Source: Zymoseptoria tritici IPO323 (taxonomy: Eukaryota > Ascomycota > Dothideomycetes > Mycosphaerellales > Mycosphaerellaceae). From it: 64,000 nt of DNA. The notes under the pieces are model-generated. The model was not told where the DNA came from and did not search any database. It was given only the letters and a program-made list of their open reading frames with translations. The stretch spans positions 434,001-498,000 of the forward strand of contig NC_018213.1 in NCBI RefSeq assembly GCF_000219625.1, given 5' to 3'. Of the stretch, positions 46,182 through 56,212 are shown piece by piece. A program made the position numbers and the translations under genes. How positions within the stretch are numbered: the first letter of the stretch is position 1; each line of letters opens with the position of its first letter.

Positions 46182-47957
46182 ATGTCAAACCTTCCGTCAC
46201 CCGCTGATCATTCACCAATATACACGCCCCTCGCACAAGACCAGATCCGCGTATTGCATATTGAGGGCAGTCCCGATGTCGATGCCAACCTTTCCTTTCG
46301 ACTCGAAACGGTATCGCTTCTCGACAAGCCTCAGTATGTTGCGCTGTCCTACGCGCAGGGCGACACAACCCATCGAACTCCCGCCACCATCGACTATCGG
46401 ACCGTAAAGATAGCTGCGAAATTAGAGGTTGCTCTGCGTCACATGCGGAAAACCGTCACTGGAAACACTGCCGTGGTCTGGGCCGACGACATTTGTATCC
46501 ATCAGCGTGATCTATCGGAGCGCAGCCATCAAGTTCTGATGATGCAAAGAATCTACCGGGAAGCCTCAAGCGTGTACGTTTGGCTTGGGCCGGCCAAAGA
46601 GCATACTCCCGCAGCCTTTGACCTGTTGCACGCAATGCATCGCGACACCGTCCAATTCAGACCGTATGGAATCCGACCACGCAGAGAGCTTCGACCTCAC
46701 TTCATGAATGAAGCCCACGAATACCTCGGTCGATATAGTTCAAGAACCTCCGCTGCCGAATTCGCAACGGCTCTCAACGCCTTGTCTTCCGTGCTCAGAA
46801 CGTCATGGTTCCATCGCGTTTGGATTCTGCAGGAGGCCGTGCTGAACGACAACACCGTGTTGCACATGGGCCGATATGAGCAGACCATTGTAAGGAGCGG
46901 GTGGACTGCTTTTATAAACATGATCGATCTTCTCGATACGTTGCCGAATCAGCAGTCATTCTGGGAGGCTCGTACGAAGCTGGTCGACTCAACGAGCGGA
47001 CTACAAGGCCTTATGAAAGCCGAGGCCTTGGTGCGATCGCTGTCAGAACCCGGAGCAACGAATTTCCGTATCCTGGCGTTGACGATGTGTCGAGGACGAG
47101 GAACATCAGAAGCTCGTGACCGCGTGTATGCCGTCCTTGGCCTGCTGCCCGAGACCTTTGGTGTAGTTCCTGACTACGAGAAACCAGTGGAAGACGTCTT
47201 CCGCGAAGGCTGCGTGGCGATGATTCGGGAGACCCGAGGATTGCTTCCTCTGACGCAGATTGGAGCTGTCGTACCTGGTCTTGCTTCGTGGGTTCCGGAC
47301 TTGCGCCAACCTCTTAGAGATTCCAACATTGGCGGTATGGACACCGAGTCGCCGCATGTGTACGGACGCTCGACAGATGACTTCTTTCAGCCCTACGAGG
47401 ATCGTCCTGGAGTCCTAGCAGTAAGCGGAGTCGCGATAGGTGTTGTGCGCAAGGTTTCCCTACCGCTCGGCCAACGTTGGGCAGGACCAGAACTGTTTCC
47501 TAGCCCTGTAAGCGTACGGAATCTGTTCAAGGAATTCGGGCAATTTGCAATCACTTGCGGCATACCTTCACCCTTCAACGGCCTTGACGACGTAATGCTG
47601 CGAACTCTCTCTTGTGACGCTTACTTGGATCACGTCACCAACCTGCCGTATCGTCACACTGTGGATTCAATGGAAAGACTCCGCCGCGTAGTGCTGTGGG
47701 CGCATCTCCACCGCGACGCAACAGGTGACGCAATGCCAGATTCCAGCGCTTGGGCAGACGCTCTTTTCAAAGCTGTAGGCAATGTGCTGCTGTTCTGTGG
47801 CGGTGTTTGTTTCGGATTGGGGCGAGAAGATGTCGAAATAGGCGACGTGGTTTGGCGCCTGCGATGCTTGCCACTCCCTTGTGTCCTGCGCCCGCGAGCT
47901 GATCTTGCTAACGGGTACTTCGAATTTCGAGGTTGTTGTTATCTAGAAGGTGAGTGA
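46182..47957 (+). CDS. Heterokaryon-incompatibility (HET) domain protein
   Basis: A single long exon of 591 residues. The HET domain spans residues ~45-215: YVALSYAQGD, VVWADDICIHQRDLSERSHQV, IYREASSVYVWLG, then RTSWFHRVWILQEAVL. The usual ALSYxWG has Gln in place of Trp here. A downstream RGRGTSEARDRVYAVLGLLP block is typical of the family. The C-terminal half is variable, with FCGGVCFGL near the end. HET proteins can trigger cell death on fusion of incompatible strains; many paralogs have unknown triggers. A GTGAGT close to the stop (47,948) could be a donor, so a short extra C-terminal exon is possible. It is divergent from the GMC gene. Confidence 0.9.
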   Translation: MSNLPSPADHSPIYTPLAQDQIRVLHIEGSPDVDANLSFRLETVSLLDKPQYVALSYAQGDTTHRTPATIDYRTVKIAAKLEVALRHMRKTVTGNTAVVWADDICIHQRDLSERSHQVLMMQRIYREASSVYVWLGPAKEHTPAAFDLLHAMHRDTVQFRPYGIRPRRELRPHFMNEAHEYLGRYSSRTSAAEFATALNALSSVLRTSWFHRVWILQEAVLNDNTVLHMGRYEQTIVRSGWTAFINMIDLLDTLPNQQSFWEARTKLVDSTSGLQGLMKAEALVRSLSEPGATNFRILALTMCRGRGTSEARDRVYAVLGLLPETFGVVPDYEKPVEDVFREGCVAMIRETRGLLPLTQIGAVVPGLASWVPDLRQPLRDSNIGGMDTESPHVYGRSTDDFFQPYEDRPGVLAVSGVAIGVVRKVSLPLGQRWAGPELFPSPVSVRNLFKEFGQFAITCGIPSPFNGLDDVMLRTLSCDAYLDHVTNLPYRHTVDSMERLRRVVLWAHLHRDATGDAMPDSSAWADALFKAVGNVLLFCGGVCFGLGREDVEIGDVVWRLRCLPLPCVLRPRADLANGYFEFRGCCYLEGE

Positions 47958-48497
47958 GAACACAATAGCGAAGATTCCAACTGCTCGATAAATTGACATC
48001 CACAAGGATATATGGATGGCGAGATCCCGTCGCCTACTCTCCGTAGTGACGATCGACGTACGACAGGACAGCAAGAGCGCGAATTCCAGAGTATCTTGCT
48101 TGTATAAAAGAGAGATTACTGCGAGACCGAATTTCGCAGTCGAGCAGCGACCTGCCAGCCCAGATACTTCTGGAGTACCATGGACAAGCGACCACGAAGC
48201 TGGAGACCTGCACATAAGCTGGAGATTTTCAGAAAGACAGTTCGAGGAGGTTTGGCTTACCATTTCTTACCGTTGGAGACAAAGTGCACTTCTGTGGCCG
48301 TGTTGCCCTCTGGAAGGAGGAGTCGACTCGATGAATTCGAGCTTGGTCTGAATAGTTCGCAGTAGCCGCCGGCCAGAAATCTATTTAGGTCTCTGTTGAG
48401 CAATGCGGTACAGAGGCGCTCAGCCGGGCTTCATTAAACCGTTGGACAATGGGAGGCTTTCGCAGGGGATCAGATTGCCTGGGAAATTGTGAGCATG
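47958..48497. other. Intergenic region after the HET gene
   Basis: 540 bases between two convergent genes. No frame with recognisable domains. TATAAAA occurs near 48,104 but is not placed before a gene. Confidence 0.6.
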
Positions 48498-50136
48498 TCA
48501 GGTCTTTGCGGTGCCGCCATTCAAAGCCATCTTTGATCCTTCCTCATTTCCGGCGAGAGTCTCCAATTCTTCCAAATAGCGCTCTCGATCTTTGAGCTTT
48601 CTCTCCAAGAACCCGGCATCATTGGGACGCCACAAACTCGCCAAGAACCAAAAGTCGTTGAATTTAACCTCTTCTGTGATGTAGGAAAGATGATAAGGCA
48701 CTATGCGGTCGTGGAAGATGTCCGTAAAGCCGATGGGATCCATGAAGGCAAGCGTTATCCAGAACGTGCCGCTTGCCCACGCTTCTCGCATGATAGACGA
48801 CAGAGATTTGACACCACTGCGACCTAAGAGCCGCTCTTGTGCTTCCAGCGCTTGAACGAACTGTTCGTGCCTCGGGCCGAAAGTCTCTTGATCTAGTTCG
48901 TCCACGAATTCGCCTCCTAGCCAGTATGGCGGCTGCTGGAACTCCAAGGGCCAGGAACAAGAGAATTCCAGGTCGATGATGCTGATAATATTCCACTCAT
49001 CGTCCACGATGATGTTGCTGGGGTGTAGATCCGTCAGAGTGAATGCGAACGGGCCAGAACGAAGATCCTGTCGGAACATCTGCGGGAAGGCGGCTCTTGC
49101 AGCAGCGAGGCTAGACATCTGGCGGTACCCATCACCGTTACTTTCTATGGCATTTGGCTGGTGGACAGTGCGAGTGTCGAACAATGCCAATTGCTTCAAA
49201 ATGAATTCGTCGACAGTTGAAAACGTGGAATTTCGAAAAATTTCGACGGGTATGCCCTCGTTCTCCTGCATGACAATTTCCGTGCTAAGAGGCCGATTGT
49301 CCAGGTGCAAGTAGCCGTTATCGTCGAGCCGGAAAGCTCCAATGCGAGGTAGTGGAATGCTGGCGAGGGAGAGGATGATTCGGGCCAGATCGCGGCAGAG
49401 ATTTCCTTGCAGGCTTGCATCATCGTGTTTCTCCTTCCAAGTCTCCGAGAGCATTTCGGCGTTGGGTATCAGTTCAATGATCAGGTAGCCCGTCTCCAGC
49501 CTTGGGACGTGGCGGGCGGGATGCCCAACATAGTGGGATGGCAGCGGCAAGCCGAAGAGCGCGAGAATGGAACAGCGAGCTCGCTGGACCCATCGTGACC
49601 ACCAAGGGAGAAAGTCAGAGCGAGTGAACTAGAAGAGCCTCAGTCATTAGTGAACCATGAAGGTGGCACTTGGGAGATGGCCGTACCCGCTGACCGGACG
49701 ATAAGCCGAAACCATATAGCTGAGGAATAGGCACCTTGGGGCAAAACTGCTGGATCCAGGCATACGCGGCGGCCTCACACCTCAGCTTCTCGTCGGCATT
49801 GCCGGGTTGCTGCGCTTCTCCAGTGCGGTATGGGAGTGGAAGCCGGACCATGACGAACTCTGGCACGAATGCATATTGCGTCGAGACGGCAACGGGCACG
49901 CAGAGATTGAAGGATCCGTGTCGCCAGTATGCTTGCGAGGAAACGACACATTGCGAAGAGAGTACGCCCAGGTGATGACTGACCACAGCGCGGATTCTGT
50001 CGCGCTGTCCCTCCAATCGTTCGTAGAACGCTCGTTTTTGTTCGGGGTACTGGGCGGCGTGGACCACATTGCGAGCCTTCGCTTTCGCGGCAGACAACGT
50101 GACGGGGCCACTGAGCAGTTCAATGTCGCCCGCCAT
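48498..50136 (-). CDS. APH-family phosphotransferase (aminoglycoside-kinase-like)
   Basis: Two exons: 50136-49687 and 49628-48498, giving about 526 residues. The 58-nt intron keeps the frame (…SSGQR, then FTRSDFLPWW). I chose the ATG at 50136 (MAGDIELL) because it has a good context (ACCATGGCG); an in-frame ATG upstream at 50187 is possible. The kinase-like fold shows a nucleotide-binding N-lobe (FNLCVPVAV, FVMVRLPLP), the ATP hinge (TGYLIIELIPN), a catalytic loop TDLHPSNIIVDD and the metal-binding IIDLEFS. Fungal APH-like proteins of this size are common and mostly unassigned; they need not confer drug resistance. Substrate unknown. Confidence 0.86.
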
Positions 50137-50520
50137 GGTACCCGACGGGACTTGATGCAGAGCACAGGTGTGCGCAAGTAAATGCAAGTACTTATGGGCA
50201 GAGGAATAGGGTTCGGTAGCTAGATCGACAGGAAGTGTCGCGGGCCGCTGCCCCTTCTAGCGCGTATGAGTCGTATCAGGAGTACTACTATACTCTACTC
50301 CCGAGGGCGTACTCAAGGCTAATTCTATAGGCTTACAGCTCCTTCATGTATAGCAGTGACGAAGGAGACATTAATGAAAGGGAGGCAGCGTGATGCCTTA
50401 ACGTTAGGATCGCCGCTTCCATGTTTATCAACGTACTGTGCAGCCGTCGTTCGACCTTCAGTCCACTCTAGAAAGCACTCAGCTGGGGTATACCGCATAT
50501 GCCTCTCCACCACAACCTCC
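50137..50520. other. Intergenic region between APH and MAD1 genes
   Basis: About 380 bases. The stretch at ~50,255-50,335 is rich in TA and poor in TG/CA compared with its surroundings, like a small RIP-mutated scrap. No gene seen. Confidence 0.5.
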
Positions 50521-52674
50521 TCAGATTTTCATCGTTCCCCTCTTCTTCTCCCAGAAGTCCAGCGTACAAGCCGCCAGAAAGCACGGAATCTCCCTCCTGC
50601 CCTCGACCCAGAACTCGATGTTCGCCCTCAGCTCGCCCGCAAAGACACTCTCCACGCCGCCACTGACTTTCATCGTGCCGTTCTCTCCATCGAAGACGAT
50701 GCTATTCTCCATTTCCTCCGCCTCGCCATCTTCGCCGATGATATGCGATGTCGGGTGGAGGATCGAAGTGGCCTTGACACGTCCGTTCGGCATAAAGTCG
50801 AGCTTCCAGCCAAGGATACTGCAGACTGCTTCTCGGAATTCGAGTGATTTCGCCGAGAATATCTGCTTGAGACGGAGAGTCTTCTTCTCTGCCTGCGCGA
50901 GCTGAGCTTTGACATCGTCCAGCTGGTTGCGGTAGTTGTCGAGAGTGCTGACGGGGACCACTTTGGTTGTGTGGCCGCTGCCTTCCAGTTGCGAGAGCAA
51001 TGCGGCGTTCTCAGCGCGGAGTGTGGTGAGAGTAGAGAGCTTGATTGCTTCGACATCCGCTGTCGGGTTGGACCGAAGTTCGAGGACACGGGTGCGAGAG
51101 GAGGATTTCAGCGTGGTGATTTGCGAAAGACTGGCTTTGAGCTCGGCTTCGAGCAGTTGATTTCTTGACTGCAGCTTGTCGAGATCGCCTTGGAGAGTGC
51201 GAGTCTTGCGGCGCAATTCGCCCAGTCGCTCATCGTTGGCATCGTCGTCTTCTCTCGGCCTTTTGAGCGGTGACTTGACAGGCGCAGGCAGGGGTTCTGC
51301 CTTCGAGAGGTCGGCTTGCAGTGTCGCGACTTCAGTACGATACTGATCAAGCATGTCTTCGAGCTCGTGGATGCGCTTAGTCCGCTCTTCATCCATCTGC
51401 TCGGGAGTGAACTCCGCTTCCTCTGCTTCAATCGCCCTCACTTGTGCGCGAAGAAGTTCCACTTCTTTAACAGCAAGATTTCTCGCACGCTCTAGGCGAG
51501 CTCTGATCTTTGCATCTGCTGCAGATGTGTCCTTCGCTATGACAGGCTCTGTCCGTGCTTTCCGCGCCGTGTCAAGTTCCTCCATAAGGCGGGCTTTCTC
51601 AGCCTCGAGTTTGCTGATGCTATTGTCTTTCTCTAATAGCTTCGGGTGTATCGTTCCAAGCTTGTCCAGCAGCTCTAACTTCTCCAATCGCTCCTTCAGC
51701 AAGGCTTTGGCCATTTGCTCCGGCGTGTCGTATCGTAAATCGTCCTCTCCCGGAGCCTCAGTCTCGAGGTAGCTAGACCAGCCTTGCTTTTCATCTTCGA
51801 GAATTCTCTTCTGCAACTGTGCCTCCGCGAGCTCTTTCCGCAGATCGTCCATCATACGGACTTTGGCCTCCAACGCTCGCTTCTCCTCTTCCACTACTTC
51901 GATCCCCTTCTGCACCTTGCGGAATTGCTTGATCTCCGCCGAGTATTCCCGATTCGATGTCTCCAGCTTCTTGATGTAAGCCACCTGCTCCGTGAGCTCC
52001 TTCTTGATAACCGCAAGTGTATCGGAGTCTCCAGTCTGTGCCTTCAGCCGTAGGACTTCATTCTCCAGCTCTCCAACCTCTGCCTCTTTCCGCACCAGCT
52101 TCTGTTGCACGGTCTGCAGGGCCGTCACCTTCCCGCTGAGATCTTGCTGAATGTCCTCGACTGACGCCTGAAGTGAGGAGTACTTTGACTCCAGCTCACT
52201 GAAGGCATGCTTCCCTTGCCTGTCCTGTGACTCCAGGTCCGCCTTGGCCTCCTCGAGATCGTCACGCAACGAGCGGTTGTCGTCCTGTAATGACCGCACC
52301 TTTTTCTCCAGCTGTAGTTTCTCGTTCGCAGCCCGGTCCTGAGTGTCCTGGAAATCCCGTGCAATTGCTTCCGCCTTTTTCACTGCTGCATCTCTCGCAC
52401 TCTCCGCTGACACAGCTCGCTTATAATCAGCCTCCGCTCGATTCTGCGCTTCTCGAAGCTCCTGCTGCTGGTGCAGTTCATATAATTCGCGCTCCTGTTT
52501 GATCGAGTCCAGTTCGTATTGTGCCGTTCGCAGTTGTGCTCGGAGGTCCTCGGTGCCGACGTCTGCGCGGGAAGCGGTGGACTGCTTCATGCTTTCGCGT
52601 AGTGCTGGTCGTGCTGGTGGCAGCATCTCGCCTCCAGAAAGGAAGTCATAGGTTGGTTGATTGGCGCGAGCCAT
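50521..52674 (-). CDS. MAD1: Spindle assembly checkpoint protein Mad1
   Basis: A single exon of 717 residues when started at the ATG at 52674 (MARANQPTYDFLSGG). An open frame continues upstream, but its sequence looks non-coding. Almost the whole length is coiled coil (residues ~40-560, many E/K/L heptads). The C-terminal part has the RLK motif (TLRLKQIF, needed for Bub1 contact in yeast) and the Mad1 C-terminal domain ending in FWVEGRREIPCFLAACTLDFWE. A Pro/basic linker (PLPAPVKSPLKRPRED) sits in the middle, where the Mad2-binding region is expected. Mad1 anchors Mad2 at unattached kinetochores and nuclear pores. Length is near that of yeast Mad1 (~750). Confidence 0.92.
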   Translation of the reverse strand: MARANQPTYDFLSGGEMLPPARPALRESMKQSTASRADVGTEDLRAQLRTAQYELDSIKQERELYELHQQQELREAQNRAEADYKRAVSAESARDAAVKKAEAIARDFQDTQDRAANEKLQLEKKVRSLQDDNRSLRDDLEEAKADLESQDRQGKHAFSELESKYSSLQASVEDIQQDLSGKVTALQTVQQKLVRKEAEVGELENEVLRLKAQTGDSDTLAVIKKELTEQVAYIKKLETSNREYSAEIKQFRKVQKGIEVVEEEKRALEAKVRMMDDLRKELAEAQLQKRILEDEKQGWSSYLETEAPGEDDLRYDTPEQMAKALLKERLEKLELLDKLGTIHPKLLEKDNSISKLEAEKARLMEELDTARKARTEPVIAKDTSAADAKIRARLERARNLAVKEVELLRAQVRAIEAEEAEFTPEQMDEERTKRIHELEDMLDQYRTEVATLQADLSKAEPLPAPVKSPLKRPREDDDANDERLGELRRKTRTLQGDLDKLQSRNQLLEAELKASLSQITTLKSSSRTRVLELRSNPTADVEAIKLSTLTTLRAENAALLSQLEGSGHTTKVVPVSTLDNYRNQLDDVKAQLAQAEKKTLRLKQIFSAKSLEFREAVCSILGWKLDFMPNGRVKATSILHPTSHIIGEDGEAEEMENSIVFDGENGTMKVSGGVESVFAGELRANIEFWVEGRREIPCFLAACTLDFWEKKRGTMKI

Positions 52675-53124
52675 CGTGGGCCGCGATGCTGGAGCACAAT
52701 GACAAAAGCGAAGCTGGGCGGACGCGACCAAACAAACAAAGGAAAGCGCGCGCATGTGAAAGCGGAAGTGGGCGACACTGTGTGCCAGAAGTCGTGTTGA
52801 ATCTGATGGAGTTGAAGAGAATGCTTTACCGCCCACCTCATGCGGTGCATGTCACACAACGAGCAACGATCCTGATGCACATCTCCCCAATTCGTCGCGC
52901 AGTTTTCACAGTACATATATCGCTCGGTTGGCTTTGATGGTGCAGTTTGAGCAGAAGCACGGAGACGGAGGTAGCATTGGTGTCACGATTTCTGGCGCGA
53001 AGCCGTACAGAACTTTACTCTGACCGCATCCTTCCCCATGAGGTTGACATCGTTCTCCGTCCTTCGCCGCGCTGCGCTGCCTGCCTCTCTTTCTCACGAA
53101 CCTCCCCTTTCAAACATGCATTGA
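52675..53124. other. Intergenic region upstream of MAD1
   Basis: 450 bases between the MAD1 start and the stop of the first 2EXR gene. It should contain the MAD1 promoter. No RNA gene or repeat seen. Confidence 0.6.
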
Positions 53125-54156
53125 TCACATGCTGCAAAAAGAGCACTGGCATTTGACCCTCCGCGCTGACTCCCACTGCTTCGCCAGATCACGTTCCTCG
53201 TTCCACATGTACTCAAGATTGCCAAACCCGACCAGCTCGAGGATAGTCCTGTCGTCGGCCTGGTCGTCCATGTACGGGCCGAGACACTCCAAAATCTGTT
53301 CCTGCATCTCCTGATCTGGAATCCTCTGGTCGCCCAGGAGTACGAACTTGAGGGTCTGGATTTCGCGGTGCGCGCGTATGACATGGGAGAGCCAGTCTTG
53401 ATACTTCCGGGGTAGCTGCTCGCCATAGCACCGCGCCAGCTTCAAAGTCATGGGCAGAAAGACTGTGATCCGAGATATCGTTGCTGGGTACTTTACCTCG
53501 CCGTAGTCGAAGAACAAGGTTGACTCCGGCAGGTATGTGGCGGTGCTGTTGGAGATGAGGCACTCGCGAGCCTCGGAGTTGATCTGCTTGTTCACGGCCA
53601 GAAGAGCGGGAGACGCCGAGGAAGCGCCTAGAGCGTCGATTGCGGCGTCGTCGAGGTTCTCTTTCGCCTGCACCTCCAAGACCGTGGCGCGCTCGTCGTT
53701 GTGGCACAGCGCGATGTCGTAAATGGCGTTGCGGATCTCTACAGAGCAAAGCATGGAAGTCAGCAGATGTCTCAGACATTGGTGGAACGAAGGTCTCCGA
53801 GACGTGTATCATCTCCGTGATTCGACTCGAACTGCACGGCATGAAGTGCGTCTTGGTGGTGTGGTGGTGGAGCGTGCATTTTGAGCAGGAGAATGGAGGT
53901 GTGCCTTCCACACTTGGGTTACTTACCTGGAATGAGGTCGAGGAAGCGGAAGGTCTGCTCAGAATCGAGCTTTCGGAGCTGTGTGAAGCGTCAGAATTTG
54001 CGTGTCATCGAGGATGGTCAATTTGCTTACCTTGCGGATGCACTTGCTGCGGCCCATCTCGCGGCGGAGATTGCCAGTGCGCTGACGATAGAACTCGCGC
54101 AGCTCCTCGACGGTGCAGCCATGCGAGTAGTCCAGTGCGAACTTGCGTAAAGTCAT
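53125..54156 (-). CDS. SAP-like/2EXR domain protein 1
   Basis: Three exons: 54156-54031, 53978-53927, 53738-53125, giving 263 residues. Introns are 52 and 188 nt. The exon lengths add up exactly in frame. The N-terminus (residues ~5-42) is a short helical unit, KFALDYSHGCTVEELREFYR, like a SAP-type module. A 2EXR/F-box-like segment follows: TFRFLDLIPEIRNAIYDIAL, built across the last two splice junctions. Further on LLAVNKQINSEARECL is the usual LxxxxxxxEA helix of these families, and the C-terminus has CQCSFC. 2EXR proteins are a large fungal family of unknown function. It is divergent from its paralog at 54690. Confidence 0.82.
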
Positions 54157-54689
54157 GCTGGGTGGTTGGTGGGCGGTCGTTGGGTGGTCGGTGGAGTTGT
54201 GTGGAGTGGTGTGTTGCGAGAGAGCGTGCAGAGCAGATGCGTTGCTCCGCTCGTTGAGTTGTTGTTGGTCGAGTGTTCGAGTACCTTCACGAATGCCGCT
54301 GCTGCTGCTGCCGCGCGGCGAAAACACAAAGCACGAAAAACTTACAGTGCGGAGAAGCTCTGGTGAAGCTGCTCAAATGAGTTGGTGCGGTCGGGTGATG
54401 CGCACAAGGTGCTGCATCGATGTATGTGGTGGTGTGTCGATGTGGTGGTATGGTTGGATGATGTTGTCGGGAGGTTTGTTTGGCTGAAAATTTCGATTCT
54501 TGTTGACATTTCTGAAACAGGTCGTTGGCAAACACTGCACGATGATTCACCCTTTTCACGTGCAAGTCTTGGCGGGGCGCGGAGAGGTGTCCGTCGCAAG
54601 CGCGGAAAGAACCTGGACTGCGTTAAGGACAAGAGCATTTCGACTTCTTCCGCGGCTCAACTTCGTCAGTCCTTCGAGCATCAACAATC
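54157..54689. promoter_or_regulatory. Divergent region between two 2EXR paralogs
   Basis: 533 bases between divergent starts. It has GTGTGG/TGGTGG-rich repeats (54,165-54,215 and 54,420-54,470) and a GCTGCTGCTGCTGCCGCG run (54,297-54,314). No specific site named. Confidence 0.5.
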
Positions 54690-55541
54690 ATGACGCTCCC
54701 CAAGTACGCTCTCAACTATCAGAACTGCGATCTGACAGAGCTTCGCAAGTTCTATATTCAGCGACATGCTCTCACCGACATCAGCGGCATTGCAGTCCAC
54801 GACCTTACGAAGGGCGAACTCATTGCGGCTCTGGAGTCTCTGGACCACACCTCGACCTTCCATTTCCTCGACCTCGCTCCAGAGTTGCGGCTGATGGTGT
54901 ATCCTCACCTGCTCTCACACCACTACAATCAGACTCTTGAACTTGGACCTCCCTCACCCGCTTCCGCATTCCCTGAGATTCTGAGGGCCTCCAAGCTCTG
55001 CTATAAAGAAGCGCGGGATATTCTGTACGAACAGAGCAGTCTCACTCTCTATTTCTTCGGCGAGGAGGAGTGGTCGGGCGAGCCACTGGAAGTCCAAGGG
55101 GATGTCAAGTTCAGGGATTACGGAGAAGTGCCGGACCCTCATGGTCTCTCCAGTCGGCTCACTCCATTCGCCGATGTGCAGTACGTCAATATCCTGATTG
55201 TGGACTTCGACAATCCTACAAATCCAGGTCCGAGTACCGGAGTTGCGTATCTCTTTGCCGCAATTGTCTCCACCTTCCGTGCTGGCAATTCTCTCAAGGC
55301 GATGGTCATCAAGTTCAAGTCCCATCACTTCGATGGCTTGGAGGAAGTAGGGAATGCCTCTCCCGGCGTGGATGGCATCGCCACCTCAGACGATGTGGAG
55401 GATTTCGACAAGACATTTCGGACGCTGTTGAGGCTGCAGAAGCTGCCAGCTACCATTCGTCTGGAACTTGTGGACTTTCGCAAAGCTACTTCATCGGCTT
55501 TGCGAGGCTTGCTAAAGGAGATGGAGGGGCTGAGGTTATGA
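54690..55541 (+). CDS. SAP-like/2EXR domain protein 2
   Basis: A single exon of 283 residues. The start MTLPKYALNYQN matches the start of paralog 1 (MTLRKFALDYSH). The SAP-like unit is residues ~5-50: LTELRKFYIQR, then HDLTKGELIAALESLD. The 2EXR segment follows (FHFLDLAPELRLMVYPHLL), then PEILRASKLCYKEARDILYEQSS. The rest is variable and slightly acidic. SAP modules usually bind DNA or chromatin, so a nuclear role is possible, but this is inference from a short motif. Its 3' end is partially duplicated just downstream. Confidence 0.82.
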   Translation: MTLPKYALNYQNCDLTELRKFYIQRHALTDISGIAVHDLTKGELIAALESLDHTSTFHFLDLAPELRLMVYPHLLSHHYNQTLELGPPSPASAFPEILRASKLCYKEARDILYEQSSLTLYFFGEEEWSGEPLEVQGDVKFRDYGEVPDPHGLSSRLTPFADVQYVNILIVDFDNPTNPGPSTGVAYLFAAIVSTFRAGNSLKAMVIKFKSHHFDGLEEVGNASPGVDGIATSDDVEDFDKTFRTLLRLQKLPATIRLELVDFRKATSSALRGLLKEMEGLRL

Positions 55542-55635
55542 TTGACTCTCGTGGTCTGCACGATTGATTCCACGCCTCGGATCGACGATTTGTGAGCGAA
55601 TGGGACTGGTGCTTCACATGTGTTGTGGCTGCAGA

Positions 55636-55740
55636 GAGCTGCCAGTCATCATGCGTCTGCAACTTGTGGACTCTCGCAAGGCTAGTTGGCTAGCTTTGCA
55701 GCGCTTACTACAGGAGATGAGCGGTTTGGAGGCCTGCTAA
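55636..55740 (+). pseudogene. Duplicated C-terminal fragment of 2EXR protein 2
   Basis: 35 codons (ELPVIMRLQLVDSRKASWL..., ending in TAA) match the last ~35 codons of the gene ending at 55541, with several substitutions. The bases after both copies also match (a GTGAGCGAA...GGGACxGG...GCTTCACA block near 55,595 and 55,787), so a gene tail and its flank were duplicated in tandem about 200 bp apart. There is no start or upstream coding part, so it is a fragment. Confidence 0.8.
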
Positions 55741-56212
55741 GGTTCTGGTCAGCACGATTGCTGCTTACATGTTGGTTCCACGGTTCGTGAGCGAACGGGA
55801 CAGGCGCTTCACAAGCGAAATAGGTTGGCGTACTTCATGGTAGGACATCCATTTCGCACATGCTGTTCACTTCACTTCACGGTCTCATCTAATTGCATGG
55901 TCCATTCGCTTGATTCCATGTCTATGCACGAGCGAGATTCGCATTGTCTGCTGATATTCGATCGGCAATTCACACACAGGCAATCCATCCAAGTGGCTTG
56001 CACGGACAGCAGCTGACACTCACACCCACAACATCGACGCTCCAACACCATAACTTCCACACAGACCTCTCTTCCAACCATCGCCACGCGACCCATCGCA
56101 TACCAATCTTCGCATACTCCATCACCACCGACAACAAAGCTCACGGTCAACAACACGTTCCTCTAAGCGAGAGCGCCGTCAAGAAGACGCATCGTCCCGC
56201 ACTACCATCACC
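55741..56212. other. Intergenic region upstream of 2EXR protein 3
   Basis: About 470 bases, with the duplicated flank of the fragment on the left and probably the promoter and leader of the next gene on the right. No other gene is seen. Confidence 0.55.

Noticed and set aside
50230..50340. A separate transposon remnant
   Set aside because: The composition is slightly RIP-like, but the stretch is too short and no domain, LTR or TSD could be found.
53213..53911. A 232-codon minus-strand frame overlapping 2EXR protein 1
   Set aside because: Shifted frame of the real exon; Arg/Pro-rich translation typical of a shadow frame, whereas the spliced 263-residue model contains the conserved segment.
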